A stretch of 8,936 bases of DNA, taken from positions 1-8,936 of the forward strand of contig DAIBSV010000080.1 in assembly GCA_027415455.1 (NCBI GenBank). The letters run 5' to 3'. Source of the stretch: Nitrospirota bacterium (lineage in GTDB: Bacteria > Nitrospirota_A > Leptospirillia > Leptospirillales > Leptospirillaceae). The notes under the pieces are model-generated. The model was not told the DNA's origin, did not search any database, and saw only the letters and a program-made list of their open reading frames with translations. This document shows positions 1-8,334 of this stretch, in pieces. Both the position numbers and the translations under genes were made by a program. Numbering within the stretch: the first letter of the stretch is position 1; every line of letters begins with the position of its first letter.

Positions 1-213
1 GACGGAAAGATACTCGTCTGCTTTCTCGAGGCCCGGGGGGAAGGGGTCTCCAATCCGGGAAGCCTCATGACGCGGGAAGTGGTCCGGACGGCGGGGGCGG
101 GTGTCCGGTACGTGAACCTCATGGGCGCGAGCGGAGTCGCGGGGGTGGAGCGGGCCAAGCGCCAGCGTCCCCACGACCTGGTCCTGCCCCTTTTCCGTAT
201 CCGTCCCCCTTAA
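1..213 (+). CDS. C-terminal part of an unidentified protein (partial at the window edge)
   Basis: Reading frame 1 is open from the first base to a TAA at 211-213 and gives 70 residues, beginning DGKILVCFLEA and ending LPLFRIRPP. Third codon positions are strongly G/C rich, as in the neighbouring genes, which supports real coding. The fragment is mixed alpha/beta in character, with a hydrophobic strand (KILVCFLEA), a Gly/Ala-rich stretch and a basic segment (ERAKRQR) near the end. I do not recognise the family and assign no function. It is the only plus-strand gene in the window and converges on the HD phosphohydrolase, with 20 bp between the two stop codons and no clear hairpin-plus-T-run terminator between them. 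Confidence 0.6.
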   Translation, partial: DGKILVCFLEARGEGVSNPGSLMTREVVRTAGAGVRYVNLMGASGVAGVERAKRQRPHDLVLPLFRIRPP

Positions 214-233
214 AGCGCCCGGGACAGGCCGGT

Positions 234-1613
234 TCAGCGCTCCGGGTCGAAAATCCGGGCGAAGATGCGGGAGGCCTCCGGCAGATCGGGGAGTCCCTTG
301 CCGAAGACCCGGACGATTTCCTGGCGGACGGGGATTCCCTCGAGCATTTCTTCGAGAAGTCCGGTCCCCACATGGCCGGACAGGGGGTCGTAGACCGCAA
401 TGGGGGCGGGTCCCGTCGAGCGGGGATTCTCGGGCCGGGCGTCCCGGCTCGCCACGTCGACGGCGAGCGATGCCTCCCCCAGCCGGAGTCCGTTCCTTTC
501 CGCCTCCTTCCGGAGGGTGTCGGGGTCGGGTATGCGTCCCCGGGGCCCTCCGGAGCCTGTCCGGACCCGTTCGTAGACCAGTTCCCAGGCCTTTTCCCGG
601 GAAAGGAAACGCCGCCATCCCTCTCCCAGGCGCCGGAGAAGGGGGCTTTGCGCGGTGGCCCACCCCTTCACGTGCTCGAGGAGGAAGTGGTCGGTGAGGA
701 GCCGGTAGCGATCGAGATCGGAGGCGGGGTCGGTTGGCAGAAGCTCCCGGAGCGTTTCTCCCAGGAGTTCCCGGAGGGCCAGGTCGAAGGCCCGGGTGGT
801 CCGGTGGAAGTAGATCTGCGCGTACATGTATCGGCGGATCTGGATGAACTGTTCGAAGACTCCAAGCCCCGCCCGGTGGAGGACCAGACGGCCCTTCTGG
901 TAATGGGTGTAGTAGAGGAGGCGTTCGAGGTCAACGTGGCCGGCGGAGACGCCGCACATGTAGCTGTCACGCAGGACATAGTCGAGATTGTCGACCGTGA
1001 AGATTCCCGAGTAGAGGGGTTTCAGGGATTCGAGGATCGGGAGATCCGCCGGGACCGGATTCGGACCCTTCCCCTTTCCGACGAGGTAGGCGATCCAGTC
1101 CGCCGAGAGGCGCTCCCCCGGGGCGAAGGGCCCGGAAAGACCCCGGTCGATGCGCTCGATCACCGGGCGGAGGGGGCCACGGATCAGAATCTGGCTCATC
1201 TGTTCGTGGGTGCGTCCGAATCGGGGGAGGGAGACGTTTTCGTCGAAAAAGTGGCAGAAGGGGCCGTGTCCGGTATCGTGAAGGAGGGCGGCGACCCGGA
1301 GAAGGGTTTCGAAGAAGGGGAGCGAGAAGCGGTCGGAAAGGGCCGGATAAAGCTGCCGGGCGAATCGGCCGGCCACGTGCATCGCCCCCAGGGAATGGGC
1401 GAACCGCGTGTGCTCGGCGGAGGGAAAGACGAATCGGGCGCTCTGGAGCTGATAGATCGACCGGAGGCGCTGGACCCAGGGATGATCGATCAGGTCCCGT
1501 TCGGTGTACCCCGAGGGATGGGCCGGGGTGTCCACGAAGGAGAGATAGCCGTGGACGGGATCTGAGACCAGGGAGATCCCGTCGTAAGGCAGGGATTCGG
1601 GGGAGTCGGGCAT
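234..1613 (-). CDS. HD-superfamily phosphohydrolase (COG1078/YwfO, SAMHD1/dGTPase-like)
   Basis: Predicted cytosolic metal-dependent phosphohydrolase of 459 aa. Relatives in the COG1078 group include dNTP triphosphohydrolases, but the substrate here is unknown. Seen in sequence, counting from the ATG at 1613: the N-terminal signature DPVHGYL (18-24), the HPWVQRLRSIYQL segment (44-56), and an HD metal site made of H73 (RFAHSLG), H112-D113 (LLHDTGHG) and D208 (VDNLDYVLRD). H136-E137 (THEQ) matches the catalytic His region of SAMHD1. The C-terminal half is less conserved. The frame also permits a TTG start at 1649, but that codon lies inside the RNase P RNA gene and has no Shine-Dalgarno. The ATG at 1613 is preceded by GAAGGA, with a rather long 12-nt spacer, and clears the rnpB P1 helix. 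The gene lies directly downstream of rnpB and may be read from the same transcript. Family call is confident; the exact reaction is not. Confidence 0.92.
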   Translation of the reverse strand: MPDSPESLPYDGISLVSDPVHGYLSFVDTPAHPSGYTERDLIDHPWVQRLRSIYQLQSARFVFPSAEHTRFAHSLGAMHVAGRFARQLYPALSDRFSLPFFETLLRVAALLHDTGHGPFCHFFDENVSLPRFGRTHEQMSQILIRGPLRPVIERIDRGLSGPFAPGERLSADWIAYLVGKGKGPNPVPADLPILESLKPLYSGIFTVDNLDYVLRDSYMCGVSAGHVDLERLLYYTHYQKGRLVLHRAGLGVFEQFIQIRRYMYAQIYFHRTTRAFDLALRELLGETLRELLPTDPASDLDRYRLLTDHFLLEHVKGWATAQSPLLRRLGEGWRRFLSREKAWELVYERVRTGSGGPRGRIPDPDTLRKEAERNGLRLGEASLAVDVASRDARPENPRSTGPAPIAVYDPLSGHVGTGLLEEMLEGIPVRQEIVRVFGKGLPDLPEASRIFARIFDPER

Positions 1614-1630
1614 CGGAGAGATCTGTCCTT

Positions 1631-2025
1631 CGGATTTCGGATCCGGCAAAGCACGGTCATAAGCCGAGTTCTGTCGAGGGTGGCCATTACTCTGGGACCA
1701 GGGTTGCCCCTGGACTCTAGCGACCTTACCCGGAGGCGTGGGCCGGGCCGGCCTTCCGCATTGCTGCGAGCCTCCCTATTTGGTCTTGCACCGGGCGGGG
1801 TTTACCATGCCGTCTCCGTCGCCGGAGACGCGGTGAGCTCTTACCTCGCCTTTTCACCCTTACCGGACAAAGGTCCGGCGGTTTGTTTTCTGTGGCACTT
1901 TCCTTCCTGTCGCCAGGACTGGGTGTTACCCAGCGCCCTGCCCTGTGGTGCTCGGACTTTCCTCCCGGATTCCCGAAGGATTCCGGGCGGCCACCTGCCC
2001 GTCTTTGGTCCGGATCCGAATTCCG
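1631..2025 (-). ncRNA. rnpB: RNase P RNA, bacterial class A
   Basis: Catalytic RNA of ribonuclease P, which removes 5' leaders from pre-tRNAs. On the minus strand the universal core elements appear in the right order: GAGGAAAGTCCGAGCACC and AGGGCAGGG near the 5' side, ACAAACCGCC, GTAAGGGTGAAAAGG, GAGGTAAGAGCTCACCGC, GGTAAACCCCGCCCGG, GTGCAAGACCAAATAGGGA, and GACAGAACTCGGCTTAT at the 3' side. Several hairpins carry GNRA loops (GCGA in the P12-like arm, GCAA in two 3'-half arms), as expected for type A. P1 forms from ACGG and AAAG (1999-2006) pairing with CCGT and CTTT. It continues as an outer helix of 15/16 pairs between 2010-2025 and 1631-1646, so the mature ends are uncertain within about 15 nt on each side. 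The zinc-ribbon gene ends 22 bp upstream and no clear promoter is visible there. Confidence 0.96.
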
Positions 2026-2047
2026 GAGGACGCCGTGCCGGTCCGGC

Positions 2048-2806
2048 CTAGTTTCCGGCCGGGAGTTCCTCCATGAAGAGCCATCGCTGGCAATGGAGGC
2101 AGGGAACGATTTTCTGCCGTTTTTTTACCTCGGTCAGGGTCCGGGGGGGGAGCGTCATGCGGCAGACCTCGCAGGTCCCGTTCGTGATGCGGGAGATGAC
2201 CAGACCGTTTCTGTGGGACTGGCGAAGGCGGGTGTACTGCTGGAAAAGGGGGGCGGGGAATTGTTCCGTGAGGGCGGCCTTTTCCACTTCCAGACCGCGA
2301 ATGCGTTCCGCCCTGTCGCTGTTTTCCTCAGCGGAAGCGGTCCGGAAGGCCTCCATCTCCTCACGCCGGCCGACGAATTCGGCTTCGCGCTCCTTCAGGG
2401 CCTTCTCGAGATTCTCCTGGGTCTCCATGATCCGGAGGATCTCCTCCTGAAGCCGTTCGACCTCGTCCCTTCTGAACTCCATCTCGGCCAGATAGGCCTG
2501 GATCTCGCGGGAATGCTTGAGTTCCTTGTTCTTCTTCTTGTTCTCGGAGATGATATGCTCGTTGGTCCGGAGTTCCTCCTCCCGGTCTCGGCGATCCCGC
2601 CCCAGGCGGAGGATCTCGTTCTTCTCGGACTCCATGGTCTGGGCGAGGTTTTCGAGAGCTTCTTCCTTTTTGCGGAGGGCTTCCCGGCTTGCCTCTATTT
2701 CCTGGTTGATGTGGGCCATTTCGCTGTCGATCGTCTGCAACCGATAAACCAGGGCCAGCGTATCCTGGACCGAAGGTCCCACGTCCAAGTGACCTATCCT
2801 TTCCAT
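2048..2806 (-). CDS. Coiled-coil protein with C-terminal C4 zinc ribbon (COG1579 type)
   Basis: 252-aa soluble protein made of a long, highly charged coiled coil (roughly residues 14-190, rich in E/K/R) followed by a C4 zinc ribbon with C212-x2-C215 and C236-x2-C239. This is the architecture of the COG1579 group (CT398/HP0958-like), members of which have been linked to RNA or sigma-54/flagellar functions; the role here is unknown. The annotated ATG at 2806 lies only 15 nt after the encoded CCA end of the upstream tRNA and has at best a weak Shine-Dalgarno (AACGAG). An in-frame TTG at 2788 is preceded by GAAAGGA with 8-nt spacing and is a credible alternative that would remove six residues. 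The stop codon sits in a small GC hairpin (2043-2062) 22 bp before rnpB. The gene is probably co-transcribed with rpoD and the tRNA. Confidence 0.9.
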   Translation of the reverse strand: MERIGHLDVGPSVQDTLALVYRLQTIDSEMAHINQEIEASREALRKKEEALENLAQTMESEKNEILRLGRDRRDREEELRTNEHIISENKKKNKELKHSREIQAYLAEMEFRRDEVERLQEEILRIMETQENLEKALKEREAEFVGRREEMEAFRTASAEENSDRAERIRGLEVEKAALTEQFPAPLFQQYTRLRQSHRNGLVISRITNGTCEVCRMTLPPRTLTEVKKRQKIVPCLHCQRWLFMEELPAGN

Positions 2807-2821
2807 CTCGTTTTGTTATTA

Positions 2822-2896
2822 TGGTGGGCCCACCAGGATTCGAACCTGGAACCAACCGGTTATGAGCCGGCAGCTCTGCCGTTGAGCTATAGGCCC
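2822..2896 (-). tRNA. tRNA with anticodon CAT, probably tRNA-Ile2 (lysidine type) rather than elongator Met
   Basis: A complete cloverleaf folds on the minus strand. The acceptor stem is GGGCCTA/TGGGCCC with discriminator A and an encoded CCA (2822-2824). The D arm is GCTC-AACGGCA-GAGC, the anticodon stem GCCGG/CCGGT with loop CTCATAA, and the T arm CCAGG-TTCGAAT-CCTGG. It is not an initiator: base pair 1-72 is G-C and the anticodon stem lacks the three G-C pairs. The acceptor stem has C4-G69 and C5-G68, and A37 and A38 follow the anticodon; these are the features reported as determinants for TilS, which converts C34 to lysidine so that AUA is read as isoleucine. An automatic call would read tRNA-Met(CAT). 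The gene starts 22 bp after the rpoD stop, too little room for its own promoter, so it is probably cut out of the rpoD transcript. Confidence 0.93.
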
Positions 2897-2918
2897 CTGT
2901 TGTGAGTCGTTCCCCCTC

Positions 2919-4691
<1,773 letters not shown>

Positions 4692-4704
4692 TCAGTCTCC
4701 CTTA

Positions 4705-6438
4705 TTACGCGTTTTGCATGTCCGCGCTCTTGTCTTTTGGCCAAAGCGGCGCGCGGCGGGCATTTTTTCGGGACAGGCGGCGAACTGCCGCGGTGATGTC
4801 GTCGAGGCGCACCTGCCTGGATCCCGGGTCCGAAGGCAGGTCATACCATTGGCTCCAGAGAAAAGAATCCTTCCTCAGAAGATCGTGGAGACCGTCGGAG
4901 GGCGATTTTTCCAGAGCCCAGAGGCCATCGAGAAGCTCCGCGAGTGAGGGATCGCCGATGAAGGAAAAGTCCTCGCGTCTCCAGAGGTCCTTCGGATGGG
5001 GGGCTCCCCCGTCCACCCAGAGCCGGGCGAGCTCGACGATTATGTTTCGCCAGGCCAGACCCCGGTTGTTCAGTCCCCCCGGAGCGACCTCGTCCGGCTT
5101 GCCCTTTCCCCGGCCGGGTTCGGAATCTCCCGTGAGAAGCTGCATCGCCAGGAGGTCCTTCATGGTTTCGAGGAGAATGGCCCCGCGTTCAAGGAGCTGT
5201 TCCTGGACCTCGAGGTCCGGGAAGGCCCGCACCATGGAGAGAAAGTCGGCGACCAGGGCGGCCTTCCCCTCGCCTCCCGGGGCTTTCCGGATGCGGTCGA
5301 GGGAGGCGGCGAGCCAGTCGAGGACGAAGTCCCCCATGGGAAGGGCGCCATCGAGGACCCTCCGGATGCCGGAGCCTCCCTCCCGGGCGACCCACTGGTC
5401 CGGATCCATGCCATCGGGCAGCCAGACGGCCCGAAACTGGAGGTCGGGATCCCAGAGGAAGCGCCCGATGATCCGCACCGCGGCATCCCGCCCCGCCCGG
5501 TCTCCGTCGAAGAGAAGGACGACCTCCCGGACGTGCTTCTTGAGGGTCGAGACATGGGCCGGACCGAGGGCGGTTCCGAGAGGAGCCACGACCCCGCCGA
5601 TTCCCTCCTGGGAGAGGCGCATCACGTCGAAGTATCCTTCGACGACCAGGGCCCGTCCCTCCCGTCCGAGGCTCTCCGCGGCCTGGTCGAGGCCGAAGAG
5701 GATTTCCCGTTTCCGGAAGAAGGCCGATTCGGACGAGTTCATGTACTTCGGAAAACGCGAACCGTCCTCGATCAGGCGGCCTCCGAAGCCCGTCGGCGCT
5801 GCTCCGGTGCGCTCCCGGATCGGGATCATGACCCGGTTCCGAAAGAGATCCCCCATGCCGGAGGCGCCCTTCCGGACCATTCCGGCCTGTTCGAAAACGG
5901 AGGACAGCTCCTCCGGCGCCATGGGAAGCGCCTTTCCGCCTCCGGAGCAAGCGGCGGAAAGAACCGAGCCGGTTCCGGCCCACCCGAGTCCGAAGCGGTC
6001 AATGGTCTCTTCGGTCAGACCCCGGTCCTCCGAAAGGTAGCGACGCGCCTCCTGGCCGCCGGGAGAAACCAGTTCCCGTCGGTAGATTCGCTCGGCCAGA
6101 AGCATCGCCTGCCGGAAACGTTCGCGGCGGTCCCTCTCCTCCGCGGTCCCCCTTTCGGGAACAGGTATGCCGGCCTCGGCCGAGAGAAGCCGTACCGCCT
6201 CGCCGAATGACTTGTGCTCAAGTTTTTCGACCAGGCGAAAGACATCTCCTCCGGCGTGGCACCCGAAGCAGTAATAGAGCTGTTTGTCTGGATCGATTTG
6301 AAATGAGGGAGATTTTTCGTCGTGGAACGGGCACAGGCCCACCCATTTTTGTCCGCGTTTCCTGAGGTTGACGTAGCGCGAAGCAATCTCTGCCAGATCG
6401 GTTGCTCGCCGGACCGATTCAACCCACTCATCCGCCAT
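4705..6438 (-). CDS. dnaG: DNA primase
   Basis: 577-aa primase that makes RNA primers for Okazaki fragments together with the replicative helicase. From the ATG at 6438: the N-terminal CHC2 zinc-binding domain has C36, H39, C57 and C60 (LCPFHDEKSPSF...YYCFGCHAGGD). The catalytic core carries FGGR and PKYMNSSES (about 218-237). The TOPRIM fold has E267 (VVEGYFDV) and D311/D313 (LLFDGDRAG), matching E265, D309 and D311 of the E. coli enzyme. The C-terminal third is a helical, poorly conserved region expected to contact DnaB. An in-frame GTG at 6495 would add 19 residues, but those do not resemble a DnaG N terminus and have no Shine-Dalgarno, so the ATG is preferred even though its own ribosome-binding site is weak. 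The gene follows the yqeY-like gene by 72 bp and ends 13 bp before rpoD. Confidence 0.98.
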   Translation of the reverse strand: MADEWVESVRRATDLAEIASRYVNLRKRGQKWVGLCPFHDEKSPSFQIDPDKQLYYCFGCHAGGDVFRLVEKLEHKSFGEAVRLLSAEAGIPVPERGTAEERDRRERFRQAMLLAERIYRRELVSPGGQEARRYLSEDRGLTEETIDRFGLGWAGTGSVLSAACSGGGKALPMAPEELSSVFEQAGMVRKGASGMGDLFRNRVMIPIRERTGAAPTGFGGRLIEDGSRFPKYMNSSESAFFRKREILFGLDQAAESLGREGRALVVEGYFDVMRLSQEGIGGVVAPLGTALGPAHVSTLKKHVREVVLLFDGDRAGRDAAVRIIGRFLWDPDLQFRAVWLPDGMDPDQWVAREGGSGIRRVLDGALPMGDFVLDWLAASLDRIRKAPGGEGKAALVADFLSMVRAFPDLEVQEQLLERGAILLETMKDLLAMQLLTGDSEPGRGKGKPDEVAPGGLNNRGLAWRNIIVELARLWVDGGAPHPKDLWRREDFSFIGDPSLAELLDGLWALEKSPSDGLHDLLRKDSFLWSQWYDLPSDPGSRQVRLDDITAAVRRLSRKNARRAPLWPKDKSADMQNA

Positions 6439-6510
6439 TGTGCGATCCGATCGATTGGGGCCGGCGTACGAGAGATCCCGTTCCGTCCGGCCCACCGGGG
6501 GAGATCATTT

Positions 6511-6963
6511 TCAGGATCCCAGCGCCGCCTTGACCTTCTGGCTGACGACCCGGTTGTCAGCCCGGCCCTTCGTCCGGGGAGTGAGCCATTGCATGACCGC
6601 CCCCATTCCCCTGGGACCGGAGGCACCGGTCTCTCTCACGGCCTCTGAAACGAGCCGGTCGATGTCGGAGTCGGAGAGCGGTTCGGGAAGATAGGAGGAG
6701 AGAATGGTCTTTTCGGCCCGTTCCTTCTCCGCGAGATCCGGCCGGCCGCCCTTTTCGAATCCCTCGATGGATTCCTCCATCTTCCGGATCATGGAGGCGA
6801 TGGTCTCGACAATTTCCTCGTCGGTCAGGACGGATCCCTTTCCCTTCTCGATCTCCCGGTTCTTGACCTGCGCCATAAGGAGGCGGAGAACGGAAAGGCG
6901 GGCGGAGTCCCGGGCGCGCATACTCTCTTTCTGGTGTTCGAGAATCTGTTCGCGAAGTCCCAC
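6511..6963 (-). CDS. GatB/YqeY domain-containing protein
   Basis: About 150 aa with the YqeY fold, related to the C-terminal tRNA-binding tail domain of the amidotransferase subunit GatB. Standalone members are suspected to act in tRNA-linked processes but lack an established reaction. Recognisable features are LREQILEHQKESMRARDSARLSVLRLLMAQVKNREI near the N terminus, the helical LTDEEIVETIASMIRKMEESIEGFEKGGR segment, the EKTILSSYLPEPLSDSDID linker and the C-terminal GPRGMGAVMQWLTP. The frame stays open well upstream, into rpsU, but that extension is antisense-like basic sequence and not conserved. The GTG at 6963 preceded by GGGAAAGG gives the usual family length and is chosen as start. It sits 41 bp after rpsU, in the position often seen between rpsU and dnaG. 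Confidence 0.93.
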   Translation of the reverse strand: MGLREQILEHQKESMRARDSARLSVLRLLMAQVKNREIEKGKGSVLTDEEIVETIASMIRKMEESIEGFEKGGRPDLAEKERAEKTILSSYLPEPLSDSDIDRLVSEAVRETGASGPRGMGAVMQWLTPRTKGRADNRVVSQKVKAALGS

Positions 6964-7004
6964 GGCGTATGGCCTTTCCCTGCGTGAATCCTGACGGCCG
7001 CCGC

Positions 7005-7202
7005 TTAGCGAACGGCCAGACGGGCCCTCTTCAGGGCTTTCTTCCGTGCGGCCAGAGCCTTCTTCTTTCGGCGGACGGAGGGCTTTTCGTAATGCTCCCT
7101 TTTCTTGACGTCCGAGAGGATGCCCGCTTTTTCGCACTGCTTCTTGAAGCGCTTGAGGGCGCTCTCAAAGGATTCGTTTTCCTTGACCCGTACACCTGTC
7201 AT
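7005..7202 (-). CDS. rpsU: 30S ribosomal protein S21
   Basis: 65-aa, strongly basic small-subunit protein bS21. The sequence shows the family pattern: [43 protein letters not shown], followed by a Lys/Arg-rich tail. The ATG at 7202 has an excellent Shine-Dalgarno (AGAGGAG, 8-nt spacing). It is the first gene after a near-consensus sigma-70 promoter, with a leader of about 35 nt, matching its place at the head of the macromolecular synthesis operon. A GC stem (6996-7017) overlaps its stop codon but has no T run, so it is at most a weak transcription or mRNA-stability element. Confidence 0.98.
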   Translation of the reverse strand: MTGVRVKENESFESALKRFKKQCEKAGILSDVKKREHYEKPSVRRKKKALAARKKALKRARLAVR

Positions 7203-7244
7203 AAATCAAGCTCCTCTGTTTGTTTTGATAAACCAAGACTGTTC

Positions 7245-7273
7245 ATTGTATCCTGAATCGGCCATTTTGTCAA
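7245..7273 (-). promoter_or_regulatory. Sigma-70 promoter for rpsU-yqeY-dnaG-rpoD
   Basis: On the minus strand a perfect -35 TTGACA (7268-7273) and a -10 TACAAT (7245-7250) are separated by 17 bp. Transcription would start near 7238, about 35 nt before the rpsU ATG, in the 77-bp gap after the HIT gene. The surrounding stretch is A/T rich compared with the rest of the window, as expected for a strong housekeeping promoter. Confidence 0.88.
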
Positions 7274-7279
7274 AGAATT

Positions 7280-7642
7280 CTACCCGGGCGGCCAGCCCAT
7301 GGGACGGCCCGCCAAAAGATGCAGATGGAGGTGTCCGACCGTCTGGCCGCCGTCGGAGCCCGTGTTGATCACCAGACGGTGGCCTGTCCGGTCGATATTC
7401 TTCTCTTTCGCGAAGGCCAGCGCAAGGGCGAAGAGGTCGGCGAGCTCCGCATCCGCGTCGGCTTCCGCCATGAACTCCCCGATGTCGGCGGCGTGACGGG
7501 CAGGAATGACGAGCGCGTGGAGGGGGGCCTGGGGCGCGATGTCGGCGATGATCAGGGATCGTTCGGAGCGGCCGAGGACGGTCGCGGGGATTTCGCCGCG
7601 GAGAATGCGGCAGAAGAGACATCCGGGATGGGCCTTGCTCAT
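7280..7642 (-). CDS. HIT-family (HINT-like) nucleotide-binding protein
   Basis: 120-aa histidine-triad protein, a likely purine nucleoside phosphoramidase or nucleotidyl hydrolase of the HINT branch. Visible motifs are the N-terminal C8-x2-C11 (CLFCRI), LHALVIPARH in the middle, and the triad H104-L-H106-L-H108 followed by LLAGRPMGW at the C terminus. H106 corresponds to the nucleophilic central His of HINT proteins. The ATG overlaps the hisIE stop as ATGA and has AAGGAG 5 nt upstream, so it is translationally coupled to the histidine genes. Its stop lies 6 bp before the -35 box of the rpsU promoter. The physiological substrate is unknown. Confidence 0.96.
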   Translation of the reverse strand: MSKAHPGCLFCRILRGEIPATVLGRSERSLIIADIAPQAPLHALVIPARHAADIGEFMAEADADAELADLFALALAFAKEKNIDRTGHRLVINTGSDGGQTVGHLHLHLLAGRPMGWPPG

Positions 7643-8334
7643 GGGGACTCCTTCGTGTTCTGGTTTTTTTTCGCGCGGTCCCGCTTCTCGGCGAGCCCCC
7701 CCTTTCCGGTCCGGTTTTCCAGCTCTTCCATGACGGCGTCCCAGCCGGTTCCGGTTCGCTCCATGGTGACCAGGAGGTGGAAGAGGAGGTCGGCCATTTC
7801 GGAGCGGATGGCCGGGGGGTTTTCCTCGTAGACGGCCGCGAGAATTTCCCCCGATTCCTCGACCAGCTTCTTGAGAAGGGCGCTTCTGGGGCCGGAGAGA
7901 AGGCGGGCGACATAGGAGGTATCCGGACTTTCCGTGCGCCGCGCCCGGATGACGGCCGCGAGTCGGTCGAGGGTTTCGAAGGAGGGACCCGGTCCCTCCC
8001 GGCGAAAGAGGACCCGCCCGTCGAAGCAGCTCTCGGTACCGGTGTGGCAGGTCGGTCCCTCCGGACGGGCCAGGACCAGGAGCGCATCGGCGTCGCAGTC
8101 CCAGCGGAGCTCCCGGAGCTCGAGAAAGTGTCCGGAACTTTCTCCCTTCGTCCAGAGCCGACCCTTCGATCGGCTGAAAAATGTGACGCGTCCCGTGCGG
8201 AGCGTCTGACCGAGAGCCTCGCGATTCATGTAACCGAGCATGAGGACCTTGCCGGTGGAGGCGTTCTGGACGACGGCCGGGACGAGTGTCCGGTCGTCGG
8301 GAAACAGATCCGGTATCGGAGTATCGGCGCTCAT
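7639..8334 (-). CDS. hisIE: Bifunctional phosphoribosyl-AMP cyclohydrolase / phosphoribosyl-ATP pyrophosphatase
   Basis: 231-aa fused enzyme for the second and third steps of histidine biosynthesis: hydrolysis of PR-ATP to PR-AMP (HisE part) and ring opening of PR-AMP to ProFAR (HisI part). The N-terminal HisI domain (about 10-112) has LWTKGESSGH (60-69), the metal motif D79-C80-D81-A-D83, and C96HTGTESC103. The C-terminal HisE domain (about 118-212) has SYVARLL, the MazG-like acidic motif EESGE (159-163) and EMADLLFH (179-186). The last 20 or so residues are a charged Lys/Arg-rich tail. The frame is open further upstream, but the ATG at 8334 overlaps the hisF stop (ATGA) and has GGAGG 7 nt upstream, which fixes the start. 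Confidence 0.97.
   Translation of the reverse strand: MSADTPIPDLFPDDRTLVPAVVQNASTGKVLMLGYMNREALGQTLRTGRVTFFSRSKGRLWTKGESSGHFLELRELRWDCDADALLVLARPEGPTCHTGTESCFDGRVLFRREGPGPSFETLDRLAAVIRARRTESPDTSYVARLLSGPRSALLKKLVEESGEILAAVYEENPPAIRSEMADLLFHLLVTMERTGTGWDAVMEELENRTGKGGLAEKRDRAKKNQNTKESP

Noticed and set aside
214..233. Bidirectional terminator between the convergent genes
   Set aside because: The 20-bp gap is GC rich, but I could not find a convincing hairpin with T tracts on either side.
372..1565. A 397-codon plus-strand open frame opposite the HD phosphohydrolase
   Set aside because: It is antisense to a gene with intact HD motifs, and its own translation is compositionally biased and unrecognisable.
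1614..1649. TTG start at 1649 for the HD protein
   Set aside because: It lies inside the linker of the rnpB terminal helix, has no Shine-Dalgarno and adds non-conserved residues.
1680..2905. Plus-strand open frames running across rnpB, the zinc-ribbon gene and the tRNA
   Set aside because: They cross two structural RNA genes on the opposite strand and have no family features.
4692..4760. Possible internal promoter for rpoD at the end of dnaG (TAATAA near the start)
   Set aside because: TAATAA matches the -10 consensus at only three positions and has no -35 at suitable spacing. The A/T bases are explained by the dnaG stop and the ribosome-binding region.
6996..7017. GC stem overlapping the rpsU stop codon as a possible terminator, by analogy with the E. 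coli rpsU-dnaG terminator
   Set aside because: The stem is only five Watson-Crick plus two wobble pairs with an 8-nt loop, and no T run follows on the minus strand.
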